A stretch of 64,000 nt of DNA from Ulva prolifera (taxonomy: Eukaryota > Chlorophyta > Ulvophyceae > Ulvales > Ulvaceae), in NCBI GenBank assembly GCA_023078555.1, contig CM041198.1, positions 4,139,354 through 4,203,353 of the forward strand, given 5' to 3'. This document shows, piece after piece, positions 48,853 to 60,171 of this stretch; within the stretch, counting starts at the first letter, position 1, and each line of letters starts with the position of its first letter. The position numbers and the translations under genes are program-made. Below the pieces are notes generated by a model, which worked only from the letters and a program-made list of their open reading frames with translations, made no database searches and was not told the origin of the DNA.

Positions 48853-51299
48853 ATGCAAGACAGTATGACTCTACAGGTTCTCCTGAAGCTGCTGGTCGCT
48901 CTTGGGTGCGCCACGGCACTCCGCGTAGCGGGTAGGCCAGGTACACGTCCAGCGTGCGCTCCGGTATCGATGTCATTCACCTTTAAGGTGCAGCACTGAT
49001 GGTGAACGCGCTCATAGATTAGCGCATGACGAGCGTGCAGAGCCAGATGCCGAGTCGCTTATTGGTTGGAGGGGCGCGACTTATGATGCTGAGAAAGCCT
49101 TCGGTTATGGCTTCTCCGAGTGCGCAGCTATCACTGGTGGTGCCTAAACACGTGCCCGCGAGCCAGACGACATATAAATATATACTGAAACGATACGGTG
49201 CTCGCTTGCGTAGCTGCTTGGCCGCCTGGGCCGATGCTTTGAATGCACGCCCTGTTTGCAGGCCTGTGCAAGTGGCAGAGCAGCCACTCGCTTACGTGTG
49301 GAAGAATTTCATCAGCAGAGACGAAGCTAAGCACGTAGCCGAGCTGGCACTTCCGCATCTGCGGCAGTCCCTTGTTGGCGATGGCCAGAAAGCCAACGAC
49401 GTGCGGGTCGATCTGAATGCTCAGGACGTTGACTGTCTGCATCATTACTTCACCTGCCACGAAAACATATAGTGAGCATCTTGTGTTTCGCATGCTGCTG
49501 TTCGGCTTATATCTGACCCCCAGATGGCCACAGCTGCGATGCCATAATCACCTGGGACGTACCATGTTCTGTCGCCAGCCCAACCGTCGTTCCATGCGCT
49601 GCAAAGGTTGCAGATCCGCACGAGCTACGGCATGTTCGTCCCTCGGTACCAGGACGCGATCATCGCGGCGATCTCAGAGCGAGTGGCGAAGTGGACTGGT
49701 CTGCCTATCGTGAACCAGGAGGCCATGCAGGTGGGCTCTCCAGGCCGTCACGGCTCCCATTTGCCAGTTCCATACATTCTGATCACACTATGTCAGCCAT
49801 AATTGTGCGTGCTGTGTTAAGAGCAAAGGATCGCATTCAACAGTAGCTCTGTGATGTCAGGATGCCGGTAGCCATGGCCTCAACAGTCCGAGCTGACCGA
49901 TCAACATGCGGTAGCCAACACTGAGGCTGCCATTCCATTCGGGCTGATCACGTATGCAGCATTGGCAAGTCGCCCCCCAGCTGCATGAAGCTCCCTGGAA
50001 TGAAGGCTCGACTGAATCGGACATCAACTTGAAGCTGTGCAGGTGCTCCGGTACTCCCCCGGTCAGACCTACAAGCCCCACATGGACGCCCACGGCCGCA
50101 TGGCGACCATCCTGATCTACCTCAGCGGTGCGCCCCGCCCATTGCATACATGGCCTGCATGCGTACAAACCCATCTCCACCGCAGCCTGTGCACGCCTCA
50201 CTGCCATTCAGACATCTTTCGTACCCGCCAAATTCATCCCCCAGGTTGCTGAACGCGTGCCGCACTGTGGCCTTGTTTTTCCTCTTGTGCCCTTGCTTGA
50301 GCACGGCCCATGCAGCTCTTACATGCATGCATGTACGCCATGCATGGTGACATGCACCGCAGAGCACCATGCGCTGCGTAACTAGCAGCTGGACGGGAAC
50401 AAAACAACACAGAAGAGGCTCAGCAAGGGTGCACATGTAGACACGACTGTGGGAGGAGAGACCGCGTTCCCTTCCACCACAGATGACACCTGGCTGGACA
50501 AGTCCCTCAAGCCACACGGCCTCAGCCCGTGCGCGGAGGGCCACGTCGCCGTCAAGCCGGAGGTCGGCACCGCGCTCCTCTTCTACTCGATGCCCCCCGG
50601 CGCCGAGACCAATGAAACCCTGCGCGAGAACATTGACCCCCTGTCCCTCCACACGGGCTGCCCCCCGGCGGAGGGGCAGCTGAAGTGGACGTCGACGATC
50701 TGGGTCCGCGCGGAGCCGTTTCGGCCGGAGGAGTTCTCTACAGAGTACCCGAAACCCGCGCTACCGGACGTCGCGCTCTGCCAGGACCTCGACTCACGCT
50801 GCGAGACCTGGGCCGGTGCGTGTGCTTTGCGTGCTGTGCGTGATGTGCATGCTGTGTGACCACAGGTCGCTGTCACATCGCAGGCGGGTCGTGGCGTGTG
50901 CCCACCCCTGGTGAGCGCGCTGGGCGCGCTGTGAGGTTTGCGCCACTGACACACCCAAAACAGCTCAGTTCGATCTCGACTGCTTCACAGATGTGGCTGG
51001 GAGCATTCTGAGCACAACTGACTAGCCCATTCACAGTGCTCGATCCCTGTAGCTGCTGCGCCTTGTGCATGCGTGTGTGACGCTCGGTGGTGTGGCGTGC
51101 AGCGCAGGAGCAGTGCGAGAAGACGGCGCCGTACATGGTCGGCGCCGGCGGCGCGACGGCGCATTGCGCGCGGGCCTGCGGGGCGTGCACGGTGTGCGCG
51201 GACGGCGACCGCGAGTGCCTGATCGCAAACCGCGAGCGCCTCGGCTTCCTCGGGGACCTCGAGGCCGAGGTGGCCGCGCTGTTCCCTGGCTCGCGATAG
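48853..51299 (+). CDS. Prolyl 4-hydroxylase with C-terminal ShK-like domain, tandem copy 3
   Basis: Same family and role as copies 1 and 2. Seven exons: 48853-48931, 49041-49119, 49262-49400, 49614-49730, 50043-50127, 50441-50815, 51103-51299, giving 356 aa. Exons 2-6 have the same lengths as in copy 2. The leader MQDSMTLQVLLKLLVALGCA is a plausible signal peptide; a second ATG at 48865 is an alternative start. Catalytic residues: H151 and D153 in KPHMDAHG, H237 in LHTGCPPAEG, K248 in LKWTSTIW. The Cys-rich end is CEKTAPYMVG...CARACGACTVC followed by NRERLGFLGDLEAEVAALF. All catalytic residues are intact, so it is probably active. Exon 6 lacks one residue of the Asp/Asn-Cys-Ala loop present in the other copies (SPCAEG). 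Confidence 0.92.
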
Positions 51300-53788
51300 C
51301 ACATCATGCATGGATCCCATGCATGCACGGGATGAAGCGCCGGCATGCTGGCTCACATCCGGGAGCGACAACGCCGCCGGGGGTCAATGGTTCGGGTAGC
51401 CACTGTGCGGCGGGGGTGTGAGTAGACAGCCCGTGGCGTGCTGTGTGCTGCGGCTGCTGTGGCCGTGCGCGGAATACAGTGGCGCGGAGCGGGGCGCTGC
51501 GCTCCGCTGCCGCGGTTGCTTGGCCCGTTGTGGGGGATAACAGCAGCGAGCTGCATGCATGCGTCCCATTTCCGACTGAGTGGGCAGCGTGGCTAGCAGC
51601 GCGGTGCGCCCAGAAGAGCACCTTTGCGGCGGCCGCATGCAGCGGGAGGTGCCGCTGGGGCCGCTGCCGAAGTCGCCAGCTGCTGGCATGCGCATGCGCG
51701 GTTGGCCGCGGTCGTGCGGAGCCGCCGAGGTCCTGTGAATGATACGGCTTGTAGAGCCTGGATCACTGTACGTAGTTGACACTGCAGGCTGTCGATGTCA
51801 TGCCACAGCCGTGTAACATGAATTGAGACCGTTTACTTCCACCCTGGAATGCAACCTGCTCCCAGATTACCAGAGTCACAATTGAGCATGCTGTGCATAC
51901 GCATGTGATGCGTGTAAGATGAGGGATGCTCTTTCATCTGTAGCATGTGCATTGCGCACATTGCCACATGACCCTCTTCTACATTGGATCTCCCGTCCAG
52001 GGCGAGCCAAGTTGATGCTATCGCGCTCTGCGTTGACAGATCCCCGCCTACAAGGGGTTTACAAATCGCCGCAGACCCCAGAGCAGATCAGTGCCTGCGC
52101 AGCGTGCGTTGGAGTTCTGCGTGCGGCGCTATGCCGACTTGGCGCAGCTGGCTTGCTGGCATTGGTCGGTGCGTTGTGGTCTCGGGCTTCGGAGTTATCA
52201 ATGTCCAAATGGATACGGCCACGTCTTCGTGCATAAACATATGAAACGGAAGCTGGCTGCCTGCGTTTCTTAAGAATTTGAAGAAACTTGTGTAGTTTCT
52301 CGTGTGCAGTGCATTTGCCCGTGAATGAGTAGTCCAGTATAGTCGCTTGCCTCCTGCGGTGGTATCTGCGATCATGCCCGGCATCTGTCCTTTGTGACAA
52401 CATACAATGGAGACCCCGATACCAAAAATGGTGAGCGGATTACACGACTGAGGCCATTGCAGCGCAGGGAGACTACAATGCACATACGCATTCCGATGCA
52501 AACACTCACACACGGAGTGGACACATCAGCTCACAAAAGGGGACACCCTTGGGAGCCTCGCGAAAATGCCTGTCAGATGGCCGGACGCTGTGTGCAGGCA
52601 GGCATGATGGGACAGGGCTGGAGCAGAGCTGGTGGTCCTGGTAACACCGAAGACCGAAAGCGTACTGGTGTCGATACAATCTCCAATTAAATCGCACCGT
52701 TTGCTCAGGCGCCTGCTCTGTGTCAGCTCAACATGCCACTCAGCCAGCTGAAGTGTGAAAATTTGTGTGCAGATGAAGCATGCATCTGGAGGAGTAGCAA
52801 AGTATAGAACTCAGACTACAAAGTTATTGCCTAAACAAGCAAGACTAGTAAACCGTAGCTCCTACCGTACCACGGCGCCGACGTATGCGGCAATGCTATA
52901 AACGGGGCCGTCAAAGCAGCCCCAGTGCTACTATCTGTCTATCCTCTCAATCAGGTGTGATTTAGCAGGACTACCGCGTACCCGCACCGGGCTGCAGCTA
53001 CACTCCCGCGCCTGCTGCAAACCCTCCGCTGTGTGATTCATGGCCACAGCCCCCCCCCCCCCCCCCCCCTTAGATCGCATCTCAGGACAAAGCACTCCCG
53101 TCATCGGGTGCGGCTGCCCCGCGATGCTCTTCGCCGCTGACGCGGTAGAGAGCCACTGCTGGAACGGTAGTGAGAGCAGGTTGGCAACGTTAACGGGGCC
53201 AGCGAAGGCCAGAGACGCTCCAGGGTCATCCACCAGACGCCGAAGGCGGGCACTGCCTCTGGCACAAACACATGCTCCCCCCTGGTGTGCATGCTACGCA
53301 CGATACGCATGCTTCAAACTCACCCTAGTCGGTCAGGGTGCAGAGCCAAGCAGCGGTGGCCCTGTGACGATGACGGCCACTGCAATGGTCGCACGCAATG
53401 GACACTCCAACTCCACAAAAGGTTGAGTGGCCACTCCGCACGCCTCCCACTGCGTGTCAGCTGACTGCGGTGGCCGGTCGCGCCGAGCGATGTCCCTGTG
53501 GACACGTTCTTACGGACAGGGCCCCCGCCATCATCGTGCCGGCAACCGTGGCGACCCGCCAGCCACAGGCCTGCCGCAGCATGGCATGCATGCATGTCCC
53601 AGCATGCTCTGCCCTGCCGCAGCATGGCGTGCTTGACCTGGCCACACGACAGCTCAGCTCAGCTAATCCGTGTTGGATTGGAGTGGCTGTAGTGCCAGCG
53701 GCTACGTGATGAGGGCCCCGCTGTGATGCGGTGGGGGCGGCCGAGGGAGCGCGGGCGCGGTCAGCAGGCGTTCGGTCAGCAGGCGCGG
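51300..53788. other. Intergenic stretch between convergent P4H copy 3 and FkbM genes
   Basis: It holds the 3' regions of both genes. The left 450 bases are GC-rich; 51740-53000 is more AT-rich. A copy of the dispersed repeat is at 52376-52408 and a run of 20 C at 53050-53069. Frames such as 53040-53426 cross the homopolymer and are not credible. Nothing else recognisable. Confidence 0.5.
52376..52408 (-). repeat. Dispersed repeat copy
   Basis: On the minus strand it reads TGTATGTTGTCACAAAGGAC then AGATGCCGGGCAT, the same core as the copies at 7681, 31388, 31511 and 42567, with two or three changes. Confidence 0.7.
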
Positions 53789-56700
53789 TCAGCTGGCGCT
53801 GAAGGCGCCGGGGTGGCAGTAGAGCATGTACTCTCCTGTGGTCGTGATGTGTTGGAAGGGCTCCTCATCCGGCCCACAGCCCGCCTGCATGCCGCACTGC
53901 CAGTTGTATCTTGAAGGGAGAGAGCTCACGCAGTGGGTAGCGCAGAGACATACATCCCGGCCACACCAGTTTTGGCGCAAACCTCCTTGGGAGGGGAGGG
54001 GAGCGCTTCTTTTTCGCTCAATCCAGAGGTGCGCAAGAGAACATGAGGGGTGCGTATAATACTTGCGCACGCTTGATTGCGCATGGCCAAACGCTGCGCC
54101 AGCCACCATATCCCGGGCGCCTATTCGTACACGCCATGACCAAACACCGTGCCGCACACGCGGCCACAAGACAGCCTCTCATGGACAGGAGGCAGGGGGC
54201 CGTGCCTCTAGGAACTCAGTGAAGGCGGCGTTACAGCCGGGCTCAAAGCGCTCATGCAGCTCCATGAAGATGCAGCGAGCCTCGCACAGCACGGCCCGCG
54301 ACGGCGCGTCGGGTAGGATGTGCAGCTCCTCCCCCTCTATGTCGAGCTTGATCAGGTCGAAGCGCCCCGCCTGCGACTGCGCCTGCACAGCGCCCGCTGC
54401 GCTCATGCATGCTGCATCTGACATCTGATGAATCCCTGTCAGATGCAGGGATTGCACGCAAGAGGATTGATACATGTTCACCACATGCAGCAGGGCCCTG
54501 TCATCCCAGCACTCAATACATCTTCACCACATGCATCTGACATCTGCGGTCCAACGGCATACACGCCATGCAAACAACGATCTCGAAGCAATGTCCGGGG
54601 AGTCCGGTGGCTTGTGGCGCACGGGTGCGCATGCATGCGGCGGCGCACCTTGAGCATCGGCAGGCTGCGCGTCTGCACATCGTACGACACGCGCTGCGAG
54701 TGCTGCCAGTTCTTGTGGTCCACCCTGAACCCCCAGTACTGGTCGGACTGCCCCGCAAACGTCAGCGTCGGGGTGGCCGCCGCGTCCGCCGCCGACACGA
54801 TCGCCGCCTCGACGGGCGTGACCGTCGCACCGAGGAACTCTGTGTTGGCGCGCATCACCTGCACCGCAGTTGCATGCATGGGGTGCATGCATGTGGTGAA
54901 CATGTATTTATCCTTGCGTGCAACCCCTCCCCGGCGCTCGTGCCGTCCATGCTGATGCATGGGCTCATGCAGCTCCAGGTACTTCGTCCCCGCCATGATT
55001 TGATGATTGACGCTTGTGGGGCATGTATGCATGGCATTGGCGAGGCAGCTTACCTCGAGGGTGCCAGGGTTGGCGTCCACGGCCATCACTTCGCCGTTGA
55101 ACTTGATGAGCTGCGCAAACAGGATCGCCGCGAGGCCGATGTTGGTGCCGGCGTCGAGCACCGATACCGGCCGCCCGAGCGGCAGGTACGGCGCGAGCTT
55201 CGGCAGGAAGGCAAAGTCCGCGTCGCAGTACACCTGTAGCCACGCGGTCCGCCTCAGCACCCACCTGGTGATCCTGGACCACTGTACAACTGCAAGCTGG
55301 GGAATGCAGACGGGACTGTGAATTGTTTGCCAGGGACATTTCACGCGTGTGGTCCCCGGCTTCTGGATCCGGAGTCTGGACCCAGTTGAGTCCCTACGTA
55401 CGTGCATGCACTGGGCCAGAGAGTACGGCGCGTGCCGCCTCAGCAGCATTCCCTAGCATCACGAGCCCACACGCTGCGGTGTATGCTGTGCGCGCTGTGT
55501 GCTGGTGCATGCAGGCCAGGCACTGAGCGGGTGATGCAAGTCTAGTCTAGGTGTGGCACGTCAGAAAACGTTCATTGTGCCATGGACACCCCCCCCCCCC
55601 CCCGCCGCATGGCGCAAGGTACGCATTGTACGGGTCCCTGACATAGTGCATATGCCTTGCGAGCAAGACGTGTGTGGAGGGCCGCGCCCCGGAGGCGGCC
55701 GCCGCTAGTGGCGAGGCAGTGTCGGAGCCGACAACTGCCGCGGGTTAGGCCGTGTTTAGTGGAGCGTGACCGGCAAACAAAAAAATCGTAAAAAGCACGA
55801 TCGAGGCACCGAGGCATGAAATTTACTCAGAAACATATTTTAAGTATTGCTGCATTGTTCGTTTGTCTTGGTTCGATGTTGTTCGGGAGTTATTTGTCGA
55901 TCTGTGATGTGACCTGTCAATGTGAACGACCGGGCATGTGACCCCCCGGGGGGGCGGGGCGGGGGTCCACATTCTGGGATCGCATGGCCAGGTCACATTC
56001 GCGGTCGCGACCCAGGTCACGTCGTCCGCTCCATCGCGAGACCCCACAGGACATCATGTTGATGTAGCACCGAAGGCATTCAAGATGAAGTGTAAGAGTG
56101 TTATGAAGGTGTTTCAACGCGGTTTCTGCAGTCAGGGAGCAGTTCATATTTATTGCACTAATCGCCACTGAACACGGCAGGCACTGTGACCGGTCACATC
56201 GCCTTTGACCGCCAATGTGACCGCTCGCCACTAAACACGGCCTTACTGCGCGAGGCGCAGATAAAAACAGATTTCTACGACCACGCGGGCAGGCCAGGTA
56301 TTTGAACTGCGGGCGGCTACCTAAAGGTGCCTACTACACCTACTGTGCTGTACTCCACCTCCCGATGACCCCTTGGCAAAGGACCGCGTGGAAGCTTCTG
56401 GTCCAGATGGTTCCGTGGCGCAGTGCTGGTGCGCAGTTGATGTCGGGAATGTGTGTCCCTCCCGCAGGCGTGCACAGGTGCGTGGAGCTGCACTGGGAGG
56501 GCTGCAGGTCAGAGCTCGAGGAGCAGGGGATCAGCGTGACGAGGACGCTGAGGACCACTGAAACTCTGAGGACCACTGAAACGCTGAGGACCACTGAAAC
56601 TGCCGCAGAGCTTGAGGTGCAGGGCACGGCGCCGCGATCCCGAGGCAGCGCTGCGCACAGCCACATGGCCCCTGTGCGTGCATGCATGCAGAGGCGGACT

Positions 56701-57690
56701 CTCGAGTGCACAGGTGAACGGTACTTCAGGTGAGCGTTGGTAGTACATGCGCATGTGCTTCAAGGACACAGCGGGCACAGCAGGTAGCACCGCGTGCAAC
56801 GACCAGGGGAACTGCACACCCACGCAGCCAGGAACACGCAGCAGAAACATACCAGCACGCCCATGAAACCGCACCCGCCCGGGCCGCAGGAATACACCCA
56901 CAGGCGCATGTGTGGCTATGCCTGCCAGTGAGGAGGGCTGCACACATGTGTGAGGCCGGCCGCGTGCGCACAACTGTTCTGGCTTCGGCTGATGAGGTAG
57001 GCAGCAGTGGCAGGCACACAGACAGAGCATACCTGGAGGAAGACGTCGTGGTCTGTGGAGTTGGGCCTCAGGCTGACCTCGAACGGCTGCATCAAGTCGA
57101 TCGCATGGGCAGAGTCATCTGCTCCAACTGCAGTGGAGTTGAGGTAGAATGCGCACGCCGAGACATCGATTCGAATGGTCGACTGCTCGCGAAAGGTCTG
57201 TACCGGATGCACAATGCTGCTGGTTCGAGGCATGTGGAGCACTTCGCATTCTCCGTTGAGAGGTCCCGAGGTGAAGGTTGGGGACTGGAAGCACTTGGCA
57301 TAGTACGGCAGCTGCATGCGCTGCCTCTGGCTCAAGGCGGCGTCCTCTACAGCCGCGTGCTGCACTGTTTCTGTAGCATTGTATTGCGTTGAATACTTGG
57401 TCGCGTGAATTGCTGGGCTGCGGGCCTGCCAGACAGGGCGATGCAGCCTTGCAGGCCAGCTCATAGCTGTTTTGCAGCGGCTCATCCTGGCAAATGGAGG
57501 TCACACCTTCGTCGCTTTCCAATGGCCTCGTTACCGCTGATGGAGCCAAGGAGAGCATGACGTTTGAGAAGGACTTCACGAACACGAACAAGATGACTGC
57601 CAACATCAACGCTGGGAATATCCATGCTAGCCCCCAACCTGCGCCCTTTGAGCTGCGGACCAGCGCCTTCATCAGCTTCGGACTGGTCAT
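53789..57690 (-). CDS. Membrane-anchored FkbM-family SAM-dependent methyltransferase
   Basis: FkbM-family enzymes transfer a methyl group from S-adenosylmethionine to O (rarely other) positions of sugars or small molecules; the substrate here is unknown. Exons 5' to 3': 57690-57397, 57311-57033, 55233-55054, 54858-54649, 54382-54206, 53884-53789, giving 411 aa with matching phases. The first ATG is followed by a basic stretch and a membrane helix (GWGLAWIFPALMLAVILFVF, about residues 18-37), so it is a type II protein with the catalytic domain in the lumen or outside. Then come FEVSLRPNSTDHDVFLQ, the SAM motif VSVLDAGTNIGLAAILFA (about residues 214-231) with VMAVDANPG, and FDLIKLDIEGEELHIL (about 329-344). 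The first intron (85 bases) was placed by frame and a GCATGCAG acceptor. Intron 2 is 1.8 kb and carries a MITE. Intron 5 uses a GC donor (CTAGAG|GCACGG). Without it, translation would stop at 54179. Confidence 0.87.
55748..56242. mobile_element. Tourist/PIF-Harbinger-like MITE, 495 bp, with TTA target duplication
   Basis: The element starts GGCCGTGTTTAGTGG at 55748 and ends with its exact inverted complement CCACTAAACACGGCC at 56228-56242. It is flanked by TTA on both sides (55745-55747 and 56243-56245). A 15-base terminal repeat beginning GG and a TTA duplication are hallmarks of the PIF/Harbinger superfamily, and the end resembles Tourist elements of plants. Subterminal DNA repeats TGTGAC/GTCACA motifs many times (for example 55909, 55939, 55991, 56012, 56190, 56217), which may be transposase binding sites. 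The interior is AT-rich and has no transposase, so it is non-autonomous. It lies in intron 2 of the FkbM gene. Confidence 0.88.
56548..56604. repeat. Tandem repeat, 18-bp unit, three copies
   Basis: The unit is CTGAGGACCACTGAAACT with one base varying; copies start at 56548, 56566 and 56584. It lies in the long intron of the FkbM gene. The 18-base period keeps a frame open across it, but no coding support exists. Confidence 0.85.
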
Positions 57691-60171
57691 GTTGTCGGAT
57701 GCGCGCGAGATGCCTTCCAGCAACAAGTCACCAGCTGGTGCAAAGCGTTGATCACCCGGTTAAGCACGGCCCCGAGATCACAAGTGAATATGACGAGGCG
57801 TCAAAACAGCCATCATTGGCACATTTTGACGTGTATGGGCCTGCTGTATGCTCGATGGCGGCAGAGCACCGACACTTCCCAGCGGCAGAAAACCAACACT
57901 GCGACTGCTCAACGCTTGAACTCTGCACGCCGCGCAAGGTGACAGACCTGTCTAATTGAAGGCTTTACAATCGATTCAATCAGCCATCCAACTTCAGCAA
58001 AGCCCACTCGTGCACCGAATGCAGGTTTCGGGTTGTAGCCTGCTCATCTGGCTGCTGACATGCATTTCCGTTGCCGATGCGTTGCGTCAGTGACGCGTCG
58101 ATGACAGCGTCGCTCTCGGCGGCCAGTCAACCCGTCCTCGAAGCCCAAGCTTCACGAGAGCGCGGCACAATTGGGCTGGCAGGGGCCCAGGTAAAAACAT
58201 CCATTCCGTCCTAGACAATTGCGGACCAGCATTCACCCTCCCCCGAGCCGCCCTCGTCGTGGCAGCCAGCAACGAACTGCTTGCTTGAATGTCCCGGGTT
58301 TCCAGCCAGTGTACAGTCTGTGGTAGACCGTCCCCCCAGGCACAATAACTGCTAGTGCACGGGGGCTAGTGGTATGGTCTTCTTCCCCAAGGCGCGGCCG
58401 ATAGTCTGCGAATAGGGCGAGTTGTACAATTGATCTATTTGTCTCCATGTAAGCTGCTGAGGACGCAGCAGTTGTCCCCCCCCCCCCCCCCCCAAAGCTC
58501 ATGCTATTGCCTCAACCATCGACCCTCGCCCATGATCACTGTCACCATAGCAGCTAGAGGGGCAAAGTGTCATGCTCTGGCCCGTGCTACAACAGTTCAC
58601 CGCACATCCGGGGCTGTCTGGCCCGATAGCATACACCGGTACTTCTGGCTTTTTTGTGGTGACAGCCCCAACAAATCAAGGATGTGACCCACCCAGCTCG
58701 AAAGCGCTGCACACGTGCGGCCCTCCTGCCTGAATGAATTGTGTGCTCACTGCTGCGTTGCTACGAATCGGTGCTGGGGTCCAGAAGGCGATCATCTCTT
58801 GGTACATGCAAGAGGTGTATGCGATCGCACCGGTTCTAGCGACCGTGTCGCAGCATGCAACACCATCGCTGCAGTGTTTCATTGCATTGCAAGCGACGGT
58901 CGTCGGGCCTGCGGATCTGGAGGAGCACATACAAAGGGAGGGAAAAGTGTACAGCATCAATCAGTGGACTATAGGCTGTTTGAGGTGTGAACGGATTGGT
59001 CTCCAAGCCGATGAAACTGTCTCGACGTTGGCCATCAGGCAACACCGGTGGCAATAGCTTGCCCAGACCAGCAGTGAGAGTCAATGTGAGCATCTCGCAC
59101 TTTTTGGTGCCTTCACAGAGTTCCACAGCAAGCTGAAGGCATGCCTATGCTGCCGGATGTACATGTGTTTGGTGCAAGCAGCTGTGTGCAAAGACTAAGG
59201 CATCGCTAGTAAACCTCTCCTTGCTGAAAACATAATGTGGACAGCGCCCAGGCCTGGCAATTTGACATGTCATTGTAGTACATGCCAAGAGCCTGGCAGG
59301 CAGAAAGAGGGGTGGAGGACAAAGCTGGCCAGCGGAGCAAGTGGATGAGTAACACTTCACCACTTGCCCGTTCAGCGTGTGTACCGTTGCGGGTTGCAAC
59401 CACGCGAGCGATGACTGTGCACGTGTCTCCGCGGTACGAAGACAGCCCTTTTGGTCCCTATTCGCATCTCAAGCCCGAGCACACAGTCACGGAGTATCTA
59501 CGCGATGTGTATCATTTGCAGTCAATCTTACTTCTGGTGCCTGGACGCTGGTCAGGGCTACAAGTTGAGGAGCATGGTGCAAGCAGGACAACCGCGCAGC
59601 AGTGCTCGCCGACAGACAGATCCCCAGTGCATACAAACTCATATCGTAGCTAGTAGCGTGACTTCTCCGGACTTGCACAGTGCCATGGGCTGGAGATGGT
59701 GGAGTGTCTTCAGGTCGCTGGCTTCGGCGCTGATTCGATCTGTGCGGCTGATTATACCACGTCAACAACTATGGGGCATTCAGGTTGTACGTAGGTGCGG
59801 TCAGCGTGTCTGGGTTCTTGAGGTGGCTTGTCCCGCATAGTGCGGTTTCCGATCAGCGAGCGTCTGCTGTCGGAGACGTGAGCGCTTCCCGCGTACCACA
59901 GGGTGCCTCGTTACGACGCGCTGAGACGGTTGTCCCACCACTTGGACAGGCTGCGCACAGCCAGTCGGTTGATGGAGCTTTGCGAACAATGGCCAGGCTA
60001 GTGATACCTCACTCAGCATGCCATCAGCAATCCGTGCCTTTGTGACCCGCCTGCGCACAGGGACGGGCGTCCCAGTTGTTCGGAACACACGTAAGCTTGT
60101 CACAAAACGCATTCAATGATTGTATAGTAGTGCCTCCTGCTGTTTGCGAAGAGGCATCAACTAGCGTGACG
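57691..60171. other. Interval between divergent FkbM and CDP-DAG synthase genes
   Basis: It must contain both promoters. Two plus-strand frames have protein-like composition but no family match: 58734-59057 (107 codons, containing VQKAIISWYMQEVYAIAPVL) and 59407-59653 (starting MTVHVSPRYEDSPFGPYSH). They could be exons of one or two unrecognised genes. I could not join them by a consistent splice. A run of 18 C is at 58476-58493. Confidence 0.4.

Noticed and set aside
54179..54205. In-frame extension of FkbM exon 4 to a stop at 54179
   Set aside because: A GC donor at 54205 joins in phase to an exon at 53884-53789 that has coding-like composition and a clean stop. The extension is Pro/Ala-rich and unlike the family; still, transcript evidence could revive it.
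55917..56231. 104-codon minus-strand frame inside the Tourist-like element
   Set aside because: It has no transposase features and is formed by the subterminal repeats.
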